64,000 nucleotides of DNA from Allosediminivita pacifica (GCF_003054175.1 NZ_QBKN01000024.1:19181-83180), one strand, 5' to 3'; counted from the first letter of the stretch, positions 35,070 to 43,648 are shown. The notes: generated by a model not told the origin, from the letters alone. Made by a program: numbers and translations.

Positions 35070-35737
35070 TCAGATACGCGCCCGTACCAGCAGCCAGAGG
35101 CAAAAGGCCGTCTCGGACAGCATCGGCACCAGGTAGGCGGGCTGGATCACAGGGATCAGTCCCGGCGCCAGCAGCCGTGCCAGTCCCCCGGCGATATAGA
35201 CCAGCCCCGAGAGCCCCAGACCCGCGAGGATCACGCGCGGCACCCCGCCGGATCTTGCGAGCAGCGTCACCATGACCAGCGCGTTGCCCCCGAAGAAGAC
35301 AAGTCCCACGTCGTAGCCGATGGCGTGCAGTCCGATCATCTGGTGCGCCATGGCAGTCTCGCCCGCATCGATCATGCCGGGCACCCCGGCAAGCCGCACC
35401 AGTCCCACCGCGATCAGCGCCCCCTGCAGCAGTCTCAGTACCATGGCCGCCCGCGCCAGCGGTTCGGAGAAGCCACGCAGGATGTCGTAGAATAGCAGCG
35501 CCAGCGTCACGTCGGCTGCCACCATGAGCAGATCCGCGCCGAGACTGGCACGAAAGGCGGGCAGGGCGGATTCGATGGAACGGGCTGTCTCCTCCGCCGT
35601 TTCTCCTACGAGAGGTGCGCGCAGCAGGAGTTCTGCCGTGAGACCGCAAAAAATGATGATGAGGTAGAGTAGACCGGCGAGTCGGACCGCCCCTTGGGGG
35701 GGGGTGCGATGGCGGCTGTACGCGTGTTTGAGGACAT
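35070..35737 (-). pseudogene. DUF4386-type membrane protein, frameshifted at a poly-C tract near the start
   Basis: Multi-helix membrane protein. The ATG at 35737 has a strong ribosome-binding site (AGGAG, 8 bases upstream) and begins MSSNTRTAAIAPPP. The body, GAVRLAGLLYLIIIFCGLTA through LLMVAADVTLALLFYDILRG to the end at 35070, is in a different frame and has no start codon upstream of its conserved part. The frames meet at nine C in a row (plus-strand G run 35696-35704), codons 12-14; ten or seven C would join them. With nine C the product stops after about 43 codons. A downstream ATG at 35525 would give only the last 151 residues. Error, null or phase-variable switch. DUF4386 assignment is by resemblance. 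Confidence 0.75.
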
Positions 35738-35939
35738 GGCGGGATCTCCTGGCTAAGGGCCACCCCTGTCTACCCCATGCGGAAACACCCGTTAATTGGC
35801 GGGATCTGCATTCGTGTCATGCGAAAACGCATGCACATTTCCGCTCAAATGCCGGACACCTGTGCGTGAACGCGCTGAAATCGGGATCGCGCCCGCTGTC
35901 ATGTGCGTTAATATGGCAGCAACACGAGGCGGTCTACGT

Positions 35940-35973
35940 CTTGAAACATTCCCCGGGCCTGCCCAAGTAATGT
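35940..35973 (+). promoter_or_regulatory. Possible rpoH promoter
   Basis: CTTGAAA at 35940-35946 resembles the -35 of both housekeeping and heat-shock promoters; AAGTAATGTA at 35965-35974 could hold a -10. Spacing is longer than ideal for either. The region upstream of rpoH (35738-36002) is otherwise AT-richer than average. Weak evidence. Confidence 0.3.
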
Positions 35974-36002
35974 AAAGGCCCATAACATTGGAGGGAACAG
36001 GA

Positions 36003-36902
36003 GTGAGCAACTACGCCAATTTGCCGGCACCATCGCCGGAGGCGGGTATGAGCCGCTATCTCCAGGAGATTCGGAAGTTCCCGCTGCTGGAGCCCGAAGA
36101 AGAATACATGCTGGCCAAGCGCTGGGTCGAAGATCAGGACGCGACCGCAGCGCACCAGCTCGTGACCTCGCACCTGCGTCTCGCGGCCAAGATCGCCATG
36201 GGCTATCGCGGCTACGGCCTGCCGCAGGCCGAGGTGATTTCCGAGGCGAACGTGGGCCTGATGCAGGCGGTGAAGCGCTTCGATCCCGAAAAGGGCTTCC
36301 GCCTGGCGACCTATGCCATGTGGTGGATCCGCGCCTCGATCCAGGAATACATCCTGCGGTCCTGGTCGCTGGTGAAGCTCGGCACCACCTCGGCGCAGAA
36401 GAAGCTGTTCTTCAACCTGCGCAAGGCCAAGTCGCGCATCGGCGCGCTCGAGGACGGTGACCTGCGCCCCGAGCACGTCGAAAAGATCGCCACCGATCTG
36501 GGCGTGACCACCGACGAGGTGATCTCGATGAACCGGCGCCTGTCGGGCGGCGATGCCTCGCTGAACGCCACCGTCGGCTCGGCCGAGGGTGACAGCGCCA
36601 TGCAGTGGCAGGACTGGCTCGAGGACGAGGGCGCGGACCAGGCCGAGGACTACGCCGAGCGCGACGAACTCGACGCCCGCCGCGCCCTGCTGGCCGAGGC
36701 GATGGACGTGCTGAACGACCGCGAGCGCGACATCCTCACCCAACGCCGGCTGGCCGAACAGCCCGTGACGCTCGAGGAACTGTCGGGCCAGTACGACGTG
36801 AGCCGCGAGCGCATCCGCCAGATCGAGGTCCGCGCCTTCGAGAAGCTGCAGAAGCGCATGCGCGATCTCGCCAAGGAACAAGGGATGTTCGCCTCGGCGT
36901 GA
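36003..36902 (+). CDS. rpoH: RNA polymerase heat-shock sigma factor
   Basis: 299-residue sigma-32. The start is GTG at 36003, giving (M)SNYANLPAPSPEAGMSRYLQ, the usual N-terminus in this group. Region 2 shows LVTSHLRLAAKIAMGYRGYG and the RpoH-box-like region QKKLFFNLRKAK, which distinguishes sigma-32 from sigma-70. Region 4 has the helix-turn-helix VTLEELSGQYDVSRERIRQI. Many Rhodobacteraceae have two rpoH genes; the N-terminal sequence fits RpoHI. It directs transcription of chaperone and oxidative-stress genes. A textbook terminator follows. Confidence 0.95.
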   Translation: MSNYANLPAPSPEAGMSRYLQEIRKFPLLEPEEEYMLAKRWVEDQDATAAHQLVTSHLRLAAKIAMGYRGYGLPQAEVISEANVGLMQAVKRFDPEKGFRLATYAMWWIRASIQEYILRSWSLVKLGTTSAQKKLFFNLRKAKSRIGALEDGDLRPEHVEKIATDLGVTTDEVISMNRRLSGGDASLNATVGSAEGDSAMQWQDWLEDEGADQAEDYAERDELDARRALLAEAMDVLNDRERDILTQRRLAEQPVTLEELSGQYDVSRERIRQIEVRAFEKLQKRMRDLAKEQGMFASA

Positions 36903-36926
36903 TCCCCCGCGACCGTGTCGAACAGG

Positions 36927-36957
36927 GCGCCCCCGTGATCTTCGCGGGGGCGCTTTT
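36927..36957 (+). terminator. Rho-independent terminator of rpoH
   Basis: Perfect 9-bp stem GCGCCCCCG/CGGGGGCGC with a 9-base loop, followed by TTTT. It starts 25 bases after the rpoH stop and also separates it from the convergent pccR. Confidence 0.9.
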
Positions 36958-36969
36958 ACGTTTGAGGCG

Positions 36970-38370
36970 TCATTCCACCCGGTAAGGCAGCACGTCGCGC
37001 CGGTGCGGCGCAATCGACAGGCGCCGCTCGAGGGGCGGGACGCTGCGCTGGTGGCAGTCGCGCCGCTCGCAGATCCGGCAGGAAATCCCGATGGGCTCAA
37101 ACGCGCTGTCGCGCCCGATGTCGAGCCCGTCCGCATAGACCAGCCGCGCCGCGTGACGCACCTCGCACCCCAGCGCGATGGCATAGCGGCGCACCGGCGC
37201 GCCGAAATGACCGCCGGGCTTGGATACGTCGCGCGCGAGCGAGATGTAGCGCACCCCGTCGGGCGTCTCGGCCAGCTGCCGCAGGAAACGGCCCGGCGTC
37301 TCGAAGGCGCGGTGCACGTTCCACAGCGGGCAGGCACCGCCGAAACGGGCGAACTGCAGCCGCGTGGCCGAATGCCGCTTGGTGATCGTGCCGGCCTGAT
37401 CGACCCGGACGAAGAAGAAGGGCACGCCCTTTGCGCCGGGCCGCTGCAGGGTGGCCAGCCGGTGCGCCACCTGTTCGATAGAGGCGCCGAAGCGGATCGC
37501 CAGAAGTTCGAGATCGTGGCGGGTTTCCTGCGCCGCCTCTAGGAAGGCGCCGTAGGGCATCATCGCCGCCCCGGCAAAGTAGTTGGCGAGCCCCATCTTC
37601 GCGATACCGCGCGCGGCCTCGCTCTGGAAGCGGGCCAGATCAAGCGTGGCCTCCAGGAGCTTGTCCTGCTTCAACAAAGCCAGTTGCACCAGCAGCTGGA
37701 AGCTCTGCGTTTCCGGCGGGGCCAGGCTCGAAAGCGTCAGGATCTGCGTGGCGGGATCGTAGGAGCGCAGCGGGGCGTGGCGGTCCGTGCGGGTGCTGAT
37801 GCCGGACTTGGCCAGAAGCGCCTCGGCATTGCTGCGGATGTCATTGGGAAAAGGTCCGGATAAAGCAACGCGTTCGGCTGCATGGTCCACTGCGTCGATG
37901 TAATTGTCGCAATAGTGAAAGAAGTCGCGCACCTCTTCCCAGGGGCTGGCCTGCAGTTGGGAGCCCTCGCGCCCCAGAGCCTCGTCAAGCGAGGCCAGCC
38001 GCTCCTGCGATTGCCGGTAGGCGGCGTGCAGCGACAGGAAGGCATGGGCGAGGGCAGGGGCATTGGCCGCCGTCAGCCGCAGATCGGCCAGCGGCGGGGT
38101 GCTGTCGCCGAAGACCGGGTCGGCCAGCGCCTCGTGCATGTCGCTCACCAGCCGTTCGGCATCGCCCTGGCCCAGTTCGGTCACGTCGAATCCGAACTCC
38201 TGCGCCAGCGCCAGCAGCACGGTGGTGCTGACGGGCCGGTTGTTGTTCTCCATCTGGTTGAGGTAGGGCAGAGAAACCCCGAGTTTCGCTGCAAAATCCT
38301 TCTGCGTCAGGCCTAGCCGGGCGCGTACCTCGCGCAGTTTCGCGCCGGCATAGAGCTTTCTCGTGGCCAT
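36970..38370 (-). CDS. pccR: Short-chain acyl-CoA regulator (ScfR family, PccR-like)
   Basis: 466-residue regulator. The N-terminal XRE helix-turn-helix is KLREVRARLGLTQKDFAAKL followed by GVSLPYLNQMENNNRPVS. The central region is the ImmA/IrrE-like domain seen in this family, without a clear HExxH. The C-terminal DUF2083-type domain has a Cys cluster (GISCRICERRDCHQR) that probably binds metal. In Rhodobacter sphaeroides PccR senses propionyl-CoA status and activates pccB by binding TTTGCAAA sites. Here the gene lies two genes from pccB, and TTTGCAAA motifs occur upstream of both pccR and pccB. Function inferred from family and sites. Confidence 0.9.
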   Translation of the reverse strand: MATRKLYAGAKLREVRARLGLTQKDFAAKLGVSLPYLNQMENNNRPVSTTVLLALAQEFGFDVTELGQGDAERLVSDMHEALADPVFGDSTPPLADLRLTAANAPALAHAFLSLHAAYRQSQERLASLDEALGREGSQLQASPWEEVRDFFHYCDNYIDAVDHAAERVALSGPFPNDIRSNAEALLAKSGISTRTDRHAPLRSYDPATQILTLSSLAPPETQSFQLLVQLALLKQDKLLEATLDLARFQSEAARGIAKMGLANYFAGAAMMPYGAFLEAAQETRHDLELLAIRFGASIEQVAHRLATLQRPGAKGVPFFFVRVDQAGTITKRHSATRLQFARFGGACPLWNVHRAFETPGRFLRQLAETPDGVRYISLARDVSKPGGHFGAPVRRYAIALGCEVRHAARLVYADGLDIGRDSAFEPIGISCRICERRDCHQRSVPPLERRLSIAPHRRDVLPYRVE

Positions 38371-38404
38371 GGAATTCGCACCTTAGCAGCAACCGCCGCC
38401 AAGG

Positions 38405-38412
38405 TTTGCAAA
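38405..38412. promoter_or_regulatory. PccR-type site TTTGCAAA upstream of pccR
   Basis: A perfect TTTGCAAA palindrome 35 bases upstream of the pccR start, in the 46-base gap before the exporter gene. It matches the half-site reported for ScfR-family regulators and suggests autoregulation. Confidence 0.6.
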
Positions 38413-38416
38413 TCCC

Positions 38417-39643
38417 TCAGCCCACGTCCAGCCCGCCAACGCGCCGTTCGCGCAGGATAACGAGAAGGATGGCGCCCACGCCCGCCACACCGGTCAGGAA
38501 CTGGATCCAGAGCACCGGGTAGGCGCCGGTGCCGGGTTGCAGCAGGGCGCCGGCCAGCGCCGAAAGCGCGGCGCCGCCGCCGATCATGATCGCCCCACCC
38601 AGGCCGCTGGCCGTACCTGCGAGGTGCGGGCGCACGGACAGCGTGCCCGCCGTGGCATTGGGAATGGTCATGCCGTTACCGAGACCGACGAAGCACATGA
38701 AGCCGAAGAAGCTGTAGACCGACCCGTAGCCCAGTCCCATGACCGCGAGCGACAGCCCGATGCCCGTCATGTTGATGGCCGCCCCGGTCAGGATCATCCG
38801 GTTGATGCCCACTCGCGCCGAGTAGCGACCCGACATGAAGTTGCCGAAGAAGTAGCCGACCGCCGGCGCGCCGAAGAAGAAGCCCAGCTGCGCGGGCGCC
38901 AGCCCGTAGACCTGCGTGCCGATGAAGGGCGCGCCGCCGAGGTAGGCGAAGAAGGCCCCCGACGACAGGCCCGCCGAGAGCGCGTAGCCCCAGAACCGGG
39001 GCGACGTGAGAAGCTCGGGGTATTCGCGGAACTGCCGCCCGAGGCTGAGGCCCGAGCTGCGGCCGGTCTCGCCCAGGTCGCGCCAGGTGAGCCAGTAAAG
39101 CGCGCCGCTCAGCAGGAACAGCATCCAGAAGACCGCCTTCCATCCCGCCAGCTCGTCCAGCGCGCCGCCGATGGCGGGGCCGATCATCGGCACCACGGCC
39201 ATGCCCATGGTCACGTAGCCGATCATCGAGGCGGCCTGATCCTGCGGAACCATGTCCCGCACCACGGCGCGTGCCAGCACCATGCCGGTGACGATCACCG
39301 CCTGGCACATGCGGAAGGCGAGAAAGACGTAGGCGTTGGTGGCAAAAAGGCAGCCGAGCGTCGCCAGCATGAAGATCGCGATCGCACCCAGCAGCACCGG
39401 CCGGCGGCCCAGCTTGTCCGAGATCGGTCCGATGAAGATCTGCAGCACGGCGTTCACGGCCAGGTAGACCGCCACCGAAAGCTGCATGAGCCGGTACTCG
39501 GTGTCGAAGTACTCCGTCATCTGCGGCAGCGAGGGCAGGAAGACGTTCATCGCCAGCGCCGACAACCCCGAGAGTAGCACGAGTGTGACAATATGCGGCG
39601 GGGTTGTGCGGTCCATGAAGCGGACCAACGGAGCATCGGACAT
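38417..39643 (-). CDS. Bcr/CflA-family multidrug efflux MFS transporter
   Basis: 408 residues with 12 predicted membrane helices, drug:H+ antiporter-1 type. The motif IGPISDKLGRRPVLLGAIAI (loop 2-3) and LPSLPQMTEYFDTEYRLMQL (first helix end) are typical of Bcr/CflA. Start MSDAPLVRFMDRTTPPHIV at 39643 is chosen; an ATG at 39680 is possible. Located between pccR and pccB and divergent from pccB, so its promoter lies in the PccR-site region. It may export an acid or toxic metabolite, or be an unrelated neighbour. Confidence 0.88.
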   Translation of the reverse strand: MSDAPLVRFMDRTTPPHIVTLVLLSGLSALAMNVFLPSLPQMTEYFDTEYRLMQLSVAVYLAVNAVLQIFIGPISDKLGRRPVLLGAIAIFMLATLGCLFATNAYVFLAFRMCQAVIVTGMVLARAVVRDMVPQDQAASMIGYVTMGMAVVPMIGPAIGGALDELAGWKAVFWMLFLLSGALYWLTWRDLGETGRSSGLSLGRQFREYPELLTSPRFWGYALSAGLSSGAFFAYLGGAPFIGTQVYGLAPAQLGFFFGAPAVGYFFGNFMSGRYSARVGINRMILTGAAINMTGIGLSLAVMGLGYGSVYSFFGFMCFVGLGNGMTIPNATAGTLSVRPHLAGTASGLGGAIMIGGGAALSALAGALLQPGTGAYPVLWIQFLTGVAGVGAILLVILRERRVGGLDVG

Positions 39644-39702
39644 GATCTTGCGGTAGGCTGAACCGTGAGATTTGTCCATATGGCACGGGTCGGGCGGCGT
39701 CA

Positions 39703-39755
39703 TTTGCGGATTTGCGATTTCCATGCGAAGGAATTTGCCGAGTTTGCAAATTTGC
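39703..39755. promoter_or_regulatory. Cluster of TTTGC half-sites upstream of pccB (PccR operator)
   Basis: Five TTTGC units, at 39703, 39711, 39734, 39743 and 39751; the one at 39743-39750 is a full TTTGCAAA palindrome immediately followed by TTTGC. This matches the operator pattern known for PccR (TTTGCAAA repeats). It lies 60-110 bases before the pccB ATG and also upstream of the divergent exporter gene. Strong candidate for propionyl-CoA-responsive control. Confidence 0.8.
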
Positions 39756-39815
39756 CGGAAAGGTCTTGAGACAAGGCCGCTGCCGGGTATCGTGCCGCAA
39801 AAGGAAGAGGGCCCC

Positions 39816-41348
39816 ATGAAGGACATCCTGCACGAACTCGAGGACCGCCGCCGCAACGCCCGCCTCGGCGGGGGGCAGAAACGTCTCGATGCCCAGCACG
39901 CCAAGGGCAAGCTCACCGCACGCGAACGGCTCGAACTGCTGCTCGACGAGGGCAGCTTCGAGGAATACGACATGTTCGTTGCCCACCGCTGCACCGACTT
40001 CGGGATGGAGCAGAACCGTCCCTATGGCGACGGCGTGGTCACCGGCTGGGGCACCATCAACGGCCGTATGGTCTATGTCTTTTCGCAGGACTTCACCGTG
40101 CTGGGCGGCTCGGTCAGCGCCACCCACGCCCAGAAGATCTGCAAGATCATGGATATGGCGGTGCAGAACGGCGCGCCGGTGATCGGGCTCAACGACAGCG
40201 GCGGCGCGCGCATCCAGGAAGGCGTCGATAGCCTTGCGGGCTACGGCGAGGTCTTCCAGCGCAACATCGAGGCCTCGGGCGTGGTGCCGCAGATCAGCGT
40301 CATCATGGGGCCCTGCGCGGGCGGCGCGGTCTACAGCCCCGCCATGACCGACTTCATCTTCATGGTGAAGGACAGCTCCTACATGTTCGTGACCGGCCCC
40401 GACGTGGTGAAGACCGTCACCAACGAGGTCGTCACCGCCGAGGAGCTGGGCGGCGCCATCACCCACACGCGCAAGAGCTCGGTCGCAGACGGCGCCTTCG
40501 AAAACGACGTGGAGGCGCTGGCCGAGGTGCGCCGGCTGGTGGACTTCCTGCCGCTCAACAACCGCGACGCGCCCCCGGTGCGGCCCTTCTTCGACGAGGT
40601 CGACCGCGTCGAGGCCTCGCTTGACACGATCATCCCGGAAAACCCGAACCTGCCCTACGACATGAAGGAGCTGATCCTGAAGGTCGCGGACGAGGCGGAT
40701 TTCTACGAGATCCAGGAAGAGTTCGCCAAGAACATCATCACCGGCTTCATCCGGCTCGAGGGGCAGACGGTGGGCGTGGTGGCCAACCAGCCCATGGTGC
40801 TCGCGGGGTGCCTCGACATCGACAGCTCGCGCAAGGCGGCGCGCTTCGTGCGTTTCTGCGATGCCTTCGAGATCCCGCTGCTGACCTTCGTGGACGTGCC
40901 CGGCTTCCTGCCGGGTACCGGCCAGGAATATGGCGGCGTCATCAAGCACGGGGCGAAGCTGCTCTTTGCCTATGGCGAGGCGACGGTGCCCAAGGTCACG
41001 GTCATCACCCGCAAGGCCTATGGCGGGGCCTACGACGTGATGGCGTCCAAGCACCTGCGGGCGGATGTGAACTACGCCTGGCCGACGGCGCAGATCGCGG
41101 TCATGGGCGCCAAGGGCGCGGCCGAGATCATCCATCGCGCAGACCTTGCCGATCCCGAGAAGATCCAGAAGCACGCCGATGCCTACGAGGACCGCTTTGC
41201 CAACCCCTTCATCGCGGCCGAGCGGGGCTTCATCGACGAGGTGATCCAGCCGCGCAGCACGCGGCGCCGGGTGTCGCGGGCCTTCGCCATGCTGCGCAAG
41301 AAGAAGCGCAGCATGCCCTGGAAAAAGCACGACAATATCCCGCTCTGA
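39816..41348 (+). CDS. pccB: Propionyl-CoA carboxylase, beta (carboxyltransferase) subunit
   Basis: 510-residue carboxyltransferase. N-terminal [20 protein letters not shown] and [20 protein letters not shown] are diagnostic of propionyl-CoA carboxylase beta; the acyl-CoA site [20 protein letters not shown] and the biotin-side [20 protein letters not shown] are complete. It transfers CO2 from biotin on PccA to propionyl-CoA. ATG 39816 with GGAAG upstream. Followed two bases later by a small conserved gene, so probably the first gene of a transcript regulated by PccR. Confidence 0.96.
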   Translation: MKDILHELEDRRRNARLGGGQKRLDAQHAKGKLTARERLELLLDEGSFEEYDMFVAHRCTDFGMEQNRPYGDGVVTGWGTINGRMVYVFSQDFTVLGGSVSATHAQKICKIMDMAVQNGAPVIGLNDSGGARIQEGVDSLAGYGEVFQRNIEASGVVPQISVIMGPCAGGAVYSPAMTDFIFMVKDSSYMFVTGPDVVKTVTNEVVTAEELGGAITHTRKSSVADGAFENDVEALAEVRRLVDFLPLNNRDAPPVRPFFDEVDRVEASLDTIIPENPNLPYDMKELILKVADEADFYEIQEEFAKNIITGFIRLEGQTVGVVANQPMVLAGCLDIDSSRKAARFVRFCDAFEIPLLTFVDVPGFLPGTGQEYGGVIKHGAKLLFAYGEATVPKVTVITRKAYGGAYDVMASKHLRADVNYAWPTAQIAVMGAKGAAEIIHRADLADPEKIQKHADAYEDRFANPFIAAERGFIDEVIQPRSTRRRVSRAFAMLRKKKRSMPWKKHDNIPL

Positions 41349-41349
41349 C

Positions 41350-41721
41350 ATGACCTTATGGCACAAGGATCACGCACCGGGACGGACCGGCTGGCACGAG
41401 CATCGCGACGGCGGGCACTACGTGCTTGCCCGCCACTGGCCGCCGCGTTTCGACCTCGTCGCCGAGGCCGATTTCCCGGTTGTCAACGCGGCGCGCCTCG
41501 CCCGCCAGGTGCGCCAGGATATCTGGCGCGAATTACAGCACTTGCGTGGTTTTTCGCCTGTGGTAGGAGTCGACGTAACGGAACATGCCATCAGGTTGCG
41601 CGCCGGGGGGCGGGCGATTCGGCCGATCCCCCCAAAGACCGCAGACCGGTTGCATGACCTGCTTCACGATCCGGAGCGCCGCGCGCGCTGGATCGCATGG
41701 GCGGGGAGGGGGCGAAGATGA
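41350..41721 (+). CDS. Conserved hypothetical protein in the pcc cluster
   Basis: 123 residues, basic and soluble, with many His/Arg (MTLWHKDHAPGRTGWHEHRD) and the segment VVGVDVTEHAIRLRAGGRAI. No signal peptide or membrane helix and no family I recognise. It starts one base after the pccB stop and overlaps the next gene by 4 bases, so it is translationally tied to both. Possibly an accessory factor of the carboxylase; this rests on position only. Confidence 0.7.
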   Translation: MTLWHKDHAPGRTGWHEHRDGGHYVLARHWPPRFDLVAEADFPVVNAARLARQVRQDIWRELQHLRGFSPVVGVDVTEHAIRLRAGGRAIRPIPPKTADRLHDLLHDPERRARWIAWAGRGRR

Positions 41722-42212
41722 TCCGCCCCGCATCGAACACCGCTCCGGCCGAGGCCGGATGCGGCGCAGTCCCGGCGGGAGGAGCCCCCGCGGGGGGTCG
41801 GGACTGCGCGCTTATTCCCGGATTCATCCTGGCCGCCGTCCTTGTCGCGGCGCTTCCGCCCGCCACGGCGCGTGCCGAGGGCGAAGCCGTTCTCCCCGAA
41901 AGCGGCTACGACGATCTCGCTCTTCACGACACGATCCCGCGCGAGGATGACACGGCGCCCTGGCGCTTCCGTTTCGTGCTGCCCGACCTCGGCGACCCGG
42001 GGCACAGCTTCGATGACGTTTCGGCCACCATGATGGCGCTCTGCGAGCGGGTCGTCGTGCCGCGTCTTGGCGATCGCGCCGGGGAGGGCGATCGCATCGT
42101 CGTCACCCTGATGCGCGAACCGGTGGACTTCGGCAGTACTGACCCCCAAAGCGTGCAGTTCTTCGAGGCCTATCGCCTCGAAGATGGCCGCTGCATCTGG
42201 GAGTTCTTCTGA
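41718..42212 (+). CDS. Exported conserved hypothetical protein (DUF6497-like)
   Basis: 164 residues. A hydrophobic stretch at about 31-50 (ALIPGFILAAVLVAALPPAT) ending in Ala-rich ARAEGEA looks like a signal peptide or anchor after a long N-terminal extension; a later start may be the true one. The mature part has WRFRFVLPDLGDPGHSFDDV and REPVDFGSTDPQSVQFFEAY, which recall DUF6497 proteins of Rhodobacterales. The function is unknown. It overlaps the preceding gene by 4 bases. Confidence 0.72.
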   Translation: MIRPASNTAPAEAGCGAVPAGGAPAGGRDCALIPGFILAAVLVAALPPATARAEGEAVLPESGYDDLALHDTIPREDDTAPWRFRFVLPDLGDPGHSFDDVSATMMALCERVVVPRLGDRAGEGDRIVVTLMREPVDFGSTDPQSVQFFEAYRLEDGRCIWEFF

Positions 42213-42426
42213 TGATCTCGCAACATTTTGCGAAAACCCGCTGCTTTGCCCCGCATTCTCAGGCTTTCGAGTCACAGGTGACCCGAGGTGATGCTGATTC
42301 GTATCTTTTTCCCTGTTTTCGCGTTATCGTGACAGGTGGTCGCACAGGCGCGATCACGTCCCCATTCCGGGGACAGGCAGAGCCGAGGGGCTCCGCCGTT
42401 GTCATGGAACCTGACAGGAGACAGAG

Positions 42427-42570
42427 ATGTCGAAGAGCATCAAGCTGCTTGCAGTCCTCGGCGTTGTGGCGTCGGTCGCTGCATGCGCCAAAGAGGCAGA
42501 GGAAGAGTACGTCGTGGTCGAGCCCGAGCCGATCAGCTACGAACCCGTCTACACCGGCAAGTACAAGTAA
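42427..42570 (+). CDS. Tiny lipoprotein, 47 residues
   Basis: MSKSIKLLAVLGVVASVAAC is a lipoprotein signal with lipobox VAAC and modified Cys20, leaving a 28-residue acidic and Tyr-rich mature peptide (EEEYVVVEPEPISYEPVYTG ends KYK). AGGAG lies exactly 6 bases before the ATG, and a strong hairpin follows the stop, so it is very likely a real single-gene transcript. Role unknown; entericidin-like small envelope lipoproteins are the nearest analogy by architecture. Confidence 0.82.
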   Translation: MSKSIKLLAVLGVVASVAACAKEAEEEYVVVEPEPISYEPVYTGKYK

Positions 42571-42579
42571 GAGCTATCC

Positions 42580-42603
42580 GGGGCGGGCGTGTCAGCCCGC
42601 CCC
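42580..42603 (+). terminator. Terminator-like hairpin after the 47-residue lipoprotein
   Basis: GGGGCGGGC-gtgtca-GCCCGCCCC, a perfect 9-bp stem starting 9 bases after the stop. No T-run follows. Confidence 0.65.
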
Positions 42604-42654
42604 GAATTCGCGGCCCCGTGCCCTGACGGCCCTCTGCACAGCAGGAGGCCGGGT

Positions 42655-43014
42655 ATGATCAAGCACCGCGGATTCCCCGGCCGTCTTCCCGGCACCGATT
42701 TCCAGTTCACCATCCGCCGTCCGAACCCCAAGGGGGTCACGCCGATCACCCGGCGCGAGCGCTACCGCGACCGTCGCCCGGCGGACAAGCGCGCCGACAG
42801 CGCCTTCGTCGCCGCCATCTGGCAGTGCTTCGGGACCGAACCCTTCGAGCGCGGCAACCTGGACGCGGGCCGTCTGAGCTGGCTCTTCGGCCGCGAGGTG
42901 CTGCCCTACGACGATCCCTTCGATCCGGAGAGCTACGAGGCTCTTCTCGTCCTCGACGAAGCCGCCGCACGGGCCTCGTTTCCCGATGCCTTCGACGGAG
43001 AGGACTGGGCATGA
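42655..43014 (+). CDS. Hypothetical protein, 119 residues
   Basis: Soluble protein starting MIKHRGFPGRLPGTDFQFTI with AGGAGG 6 bases upstream of the ATG. The first half is strongly basic (RRPNPKGVTPITRRERYRDR); the second is acidic and ends FPDAFDGEDWA. No known motif; composition would suit nucleic-acid binding but nothing proves it. Appears as a single gene between two terminators. Confidence 0.65.
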   Translation: MIKHRGFPGRLPGTDFQFTIRRPNPKGVTPITRRERYRDRRPADKRADSAFVAAIWQCFGTEPFERGNLDAGRLSWLFGREVLPYDDPFDPESYEALLVLDEAAARASFPDAFDGEDWA

Positions 43015-43296
43015 TCCCGCTCAGCCGTGCGAGATCTGGGCAGGAAAGAGCCGAAGTTGCGGCAATGGTCGGGCCGATGTTGTCGTTGCGTCACCTTCGT
43101 GGCACGTTTGGGGTGATGCGCCGCAAGGCAACGGCGGCGCCACTCGTCAATAAATCCACGGCGAACACCTCGCTCGGGCAGCCGGTCACATCCCCCATGC
43201 GGCCGCCCGGGTGTTTTTCGCGTGCGTCGGGCCACCTGGCGCGGCCCCAGGTTGGGCGGAACGCTGCCGACTTCGGGCCCTCTGGCGCTATCGACT
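43015..43296. other. Intergenic region without supported gene
   Basis: The gap 43015-43363 between the 119-residue protein and the first glycine-rich lipoprotein. Open frames here on both strands have no credible start site or family. Only the promoter-like motif at 43297 stands out. Confidence 0.4.
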
Positions 43297-43322
43297 GGAA
43301 CCTTCCCCTCCCCCCGTATGTT
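43297..43322 (+). promoter_or_regulatory. GGAAC-N17-TGTT promoter-like motif
   Basis: GGAAC at 43297-43301, 17 bases, then TGTT at 43319-43322, 42 bases before the lipoprotein ATG. It resembles the general-stress EcfG-type promoter of alphaproteobacteria (GGAAC, N16-17, cGTT). The same pattern precedes the paralogous lipoprotein at 43763. Confidence 0.5.
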
Positions 43323-43363
43323 GTGGGCGCGACATTACCCGTGGTCCAAAGAGAGTATCCATC

Positions 43364-43573
43364 ATGGCCAAGAACGCAATCCGCCTCGTCGCACTGCTCG
43401 GTTTCGCAACGCTCGCAGCCTGCGAAAGCTCCGACCTGCCGCGCGCGGGTCTCGGCGCAGGCGCCGGCTACCTCGTCGACCGCGCGGCAGGCGGTGACGG
43501 CACCACCGGCGCGGCCCTCGGCGCCGTCGGCGGTACGGTCTGCGACGACGTCACGCCGCGCTACTGCAACTGA
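43364..43573 (+). CDS. Small glycine-rich lipoprotein (copy 1)
   Basis: 69 residues. The signal MAKNAIRLVALLGFATLAAC ends in lipobox LAAC (Cys20). The mature part is glycine-zipper-like (RAGLGAGAGYLVDRAAGGDG and TTGAALGAVGGTVC) with two further Cys near the C-terminus. It is paralogous to the 70-residue lipoprotein 190 bases downstream, which has the same plan. The function is unknown; glycine-zipper lipoproteins often insert in membranes. Followed by a clear terminator. Confidence 0.82.
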   Translation: MAKNAIRLVALLGFATLAACESSDLPRAGLGAGAGYLVDRAAGGDGTTGAALGAVGGTVCDDVTPRYCN

Positions 43574-43614
43574 TCATCCGACCGCCGCCTCGCGCGGCGC
43601 GACGGATTTCTCGG

Positions 43615-43648
43615 GGCCATCGGGGTGCGACACCCCGGTGGCCTTTTT
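43615..43648 (+). terminator. Rho-independent terminator of lipoprotein copy 1
   Basis: 13-bp stem GGCCATCGGGGTG/CACCCCGGTGGCC with one G-T pair, a 3-base loop CGA, and TTTTT after it. Confidence 0.88.

Noticed and set aside
35940..35973. Confident sigma-32 autoregulatory promoter for rpoH
   Set aside because: CTTGAAA is present but no matching -10 at the right spacing; kept only as a weak promoter candidate.
42212..42658. 148-codon open frame over the tiny lipoprotein gene
   Set aside because: The 47-residue frame has a perfect ribosome-binding site, a lipobox and a following hairpin; the longer frame has none of these.
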